64,000 bases of DNA from Actinotalea sp. Marseille-Q4924 (GTDB taxonomy: Bacteria > Actinomycetota > Actinomycetes > Actinomycetales > Cellulomonadaceae), in the NCBI RefSeq assembly GCF_916618755.1, contig NZ_CAKAKB010000003.1, positions 1,054,001-1,118,000 of the forward strand. The letters run 5' to 3'. The stretch's first letter is position 1, and each line of letters opens with the position of its first letter. The notes under the pieces were generated by a model. The model searched no databases and was not told the DNA's origin. It saw only the letters and a list, made by a program, of their open reading frames with translations. A program made the translations under genes and the position numbers. This document shows positions 62,917 to 64,000 of the stretch, piece after piece.

Positions 62917-62957
62917 CGCGTGGCGCGCAACCGGGGGTGCCGGTTGCGCGCCACGCG
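62917..62957 (-). promoter_or_regulatory. long hairpin between malE and malF
   Basis: A 17-bp perfect stem (62917-62933 with 62941-62957, arms starting CGCGTGGCGCGCAACC) with a 7-nt loop, no T-run. It fits an intercistronic element that slows transcription or protects malE mRNA, giving more binding protein than permease. Confidence 0.6.
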
Positions 62958-62980
62958 GTCGTGCTGTGCTCGCTCGAGCG

Positions 62981-64000
62981 TCAGGCAGCGGCGTCGAGGG
63001 CGGCCTGGATGTCGGCGACCATCTGCTCCCAGGCGGCGGCCGGGTCGGCTGCCGCGCCGGAGACGATCTGCGCCTCGGTCACGCCCCAGAACTCCCACAC
63101 CGAACCCATCTCGGGGATGGACGGCATCGGGACGGCGTCCGAGCCCACGGCGCGGAAGCCGGCCGTGATGGGGTCGGACGACGCGGCGTCGGCGGCGGCG
63201 ATGAGCGCCGGCGGACGGCCGCCGGCCTCGTAGAGCGCCGTCTGGGCCTCCTCCGTCGCCATGAAGTTGACGAGGAAGTCGTTGGCGAGGAGCTCGTTCT
63301 CCGTCTGCGCGGAGATGTAGAAGCCCTGAACACCCACGAACGGCTGGGCCGGCTGGTCACCGGCGGCGGGGATCGGGTCGATCGACAGGTTCAGGCCCTC
63401 GAACGACTCGATCATCCAGGGGCCACCGATGATGAACGGCGACTCACCGTTGGCGAACGCCTCCACGGCGACGTCGTAGGTGACGGCCGTGTCGAGCACG
63501 CCCGCCTGGCCCTGCTCCTGCAGCCACGTGGCGAACGCGGTGCCGGCCTCGCCGCCGAGCGCGAGCTCGGGGGTGTAGGAGCCGTCCTCGTTCTGGACGA
63601 AGACCGGGGCGCCGAACGACGTCTGGAAGGGGTACATCGTGTAGGGGTCACCCGTCTCACCCATCTGGATGAGGATCGGGTAGGGGGTGCCGGCAGCCTG
63701 GCCGGCCGCGACGGCGTCGTCCCACGTCGCCGGCGCCTCGGGGGCCAGGTCGGTGTTGCGGATGAGCGCGATGTTCTCGACCGCGTACGGGAGGCCGTAG
63801 ACCTGGCCGTCCTGCGTGAACGCCTGGAGCGCGACCTCCTCGAAGCCCTCCGCCGCGTCGCCGAGCTCGATCGGGGCGACGACGCCGTTGGCCGTCAGGC
63901 CACCCAGCCAGTCGTGCGCGCCGACCGTGATGTCCGGGCCCTCGCCGGTCGGGACCTGGGCGAGGAAGTCCGGACGGATGTCGTCGAAGTTCTTCTGGAC
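62981..64000 (-). CDS. malE: maltose/maltodextrin-binding protein, C-terminal part
   Basis: The last 339 residues of an extracellular solute-binding protein are visible; the start and signal peptide lie beyond the window. Features: ITVGAHDWLGGLTANGVVAP, GQVYGLPYAVENIALIRNTD, MYPFQTSFGAPVFVQ and FANGESPFIIGGPWMIESFE, the ligand-cleft blocks of the maltodextrin-binding family. It is first in the mal operon and delivers sugars to MalFG. Confidence 0.93.
   Translation of the reverse strand, partial: VQKNFDDIRPDFLAQVPTGEGPDITVGAHDWLGGLTANGVVAPIELGDAAEGFEEVALQAFTQDGQVYGLPYAVENIALIRNTDLAPEAPATWDDAVAAGQAAGTPYPILIQMGETGDPYTMYPFQTSFGAPVFVQNEDGSYTPELALGGEAGTAFATWLQEQGQAGVLDTAVTYDVAVEAFANGESPFIIGGPWMIESFEGLNLSIDPIPAAGDQPAQPFVGVQGFYISAQTENELLANDFLVNFMATEEAQTALYEAGGRPPALIAAADAASSDPITAGFRAVGSDAVPMPSIPEMGSVWEFWGVTEAQIVSGAAADPAAAWEQMVADIQAALDAAA

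Overview
This window comes from a very high-GC actinobacterium. The gene neighbourhoods are the conserved actinobacterial ones: RNase H/phosphatase, zinc-ribbon protein and Nif3; AhpE, DUF3052, AceE, PucR-type regulator and FabD/FabH/ACP/FabF; DnaG and dGTPase; RamB next to the glyoxylate-shunt genes. Polyphosphate glucokinase and a maltose-type ABC locus with an intracellular GH13 enzyme fit a saccharolytic soil actinobacterium. A Cellulomonas-like member of the Micrococcales is my best guess, but this is inference.

Layout. 1-8230: core genes (nadE end, panB, map, ppgK, an MBL hydrolase, a STAS protein, a CGNR regulator divergent from an EamA exporter, small ORFs). About 8234-23589: a 15.3-kb integrated element in the 3' end of rnpB. 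It is bounded by a 29-bp repeat (28/29 match) of the rnpB 3' end, with the displaced host terminator still present beside the left copy. It holds a HIRAN membrane protein, a tyrosine integrase, a putative exclusion membrane protein, DUF3263, ImmA-like protease, DUF3800 protein, XRE repressor, a divergent switch region and a tightly overlapped early cassette (two HTH proteins, tiny ORFs, HNH nuclease, RecB/Cas4-like nuclease and partner). A scarred late remnant follows, then three tandem structured RNA-like units, and finally EAL and GGDEF genes. No terminase, portal, capsid, tape-measure or lysin gene is visible, so it is a defective prophage, a satellite or another non-autonomous element.

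23565-29800: rnpB, yaaA, RNase H/phosphatase, zinc ribbon, Nif3, tRNA-Val, peroxiredoxin, DUF3052. 30099-39563: aceE (pyruvate to acetyl-CoA) followed by a FasR-like activator and fabD-fabH-acpP-fabF, linking acetyl-CoA supply to fatty-acid synthesis. A shared palindrome, CGTTGT-N9-ACAA, lies upstream of both the regulator and fabD. 39758-42134: DUF3145, def and small membrane proteins. 42169-46932: aceA-aceB divergent from ramB, with two perfect palindromes between them. 46946-54035: small genes, tRNA-CAT, tRNA-Asn, a second STAS protein, ArfB-like hydrolase, an apparently frameshifted L,D-transpeptidase lipoprotein, AlkA, DUF554 and an LLM oxidoreductase. 54057-58305: HAD phosphatase, dnaG, dgt. 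58391-64000: malE(partial)-malF-malG-GH13 on the minus strand, with a long hairpin between malE and malF.
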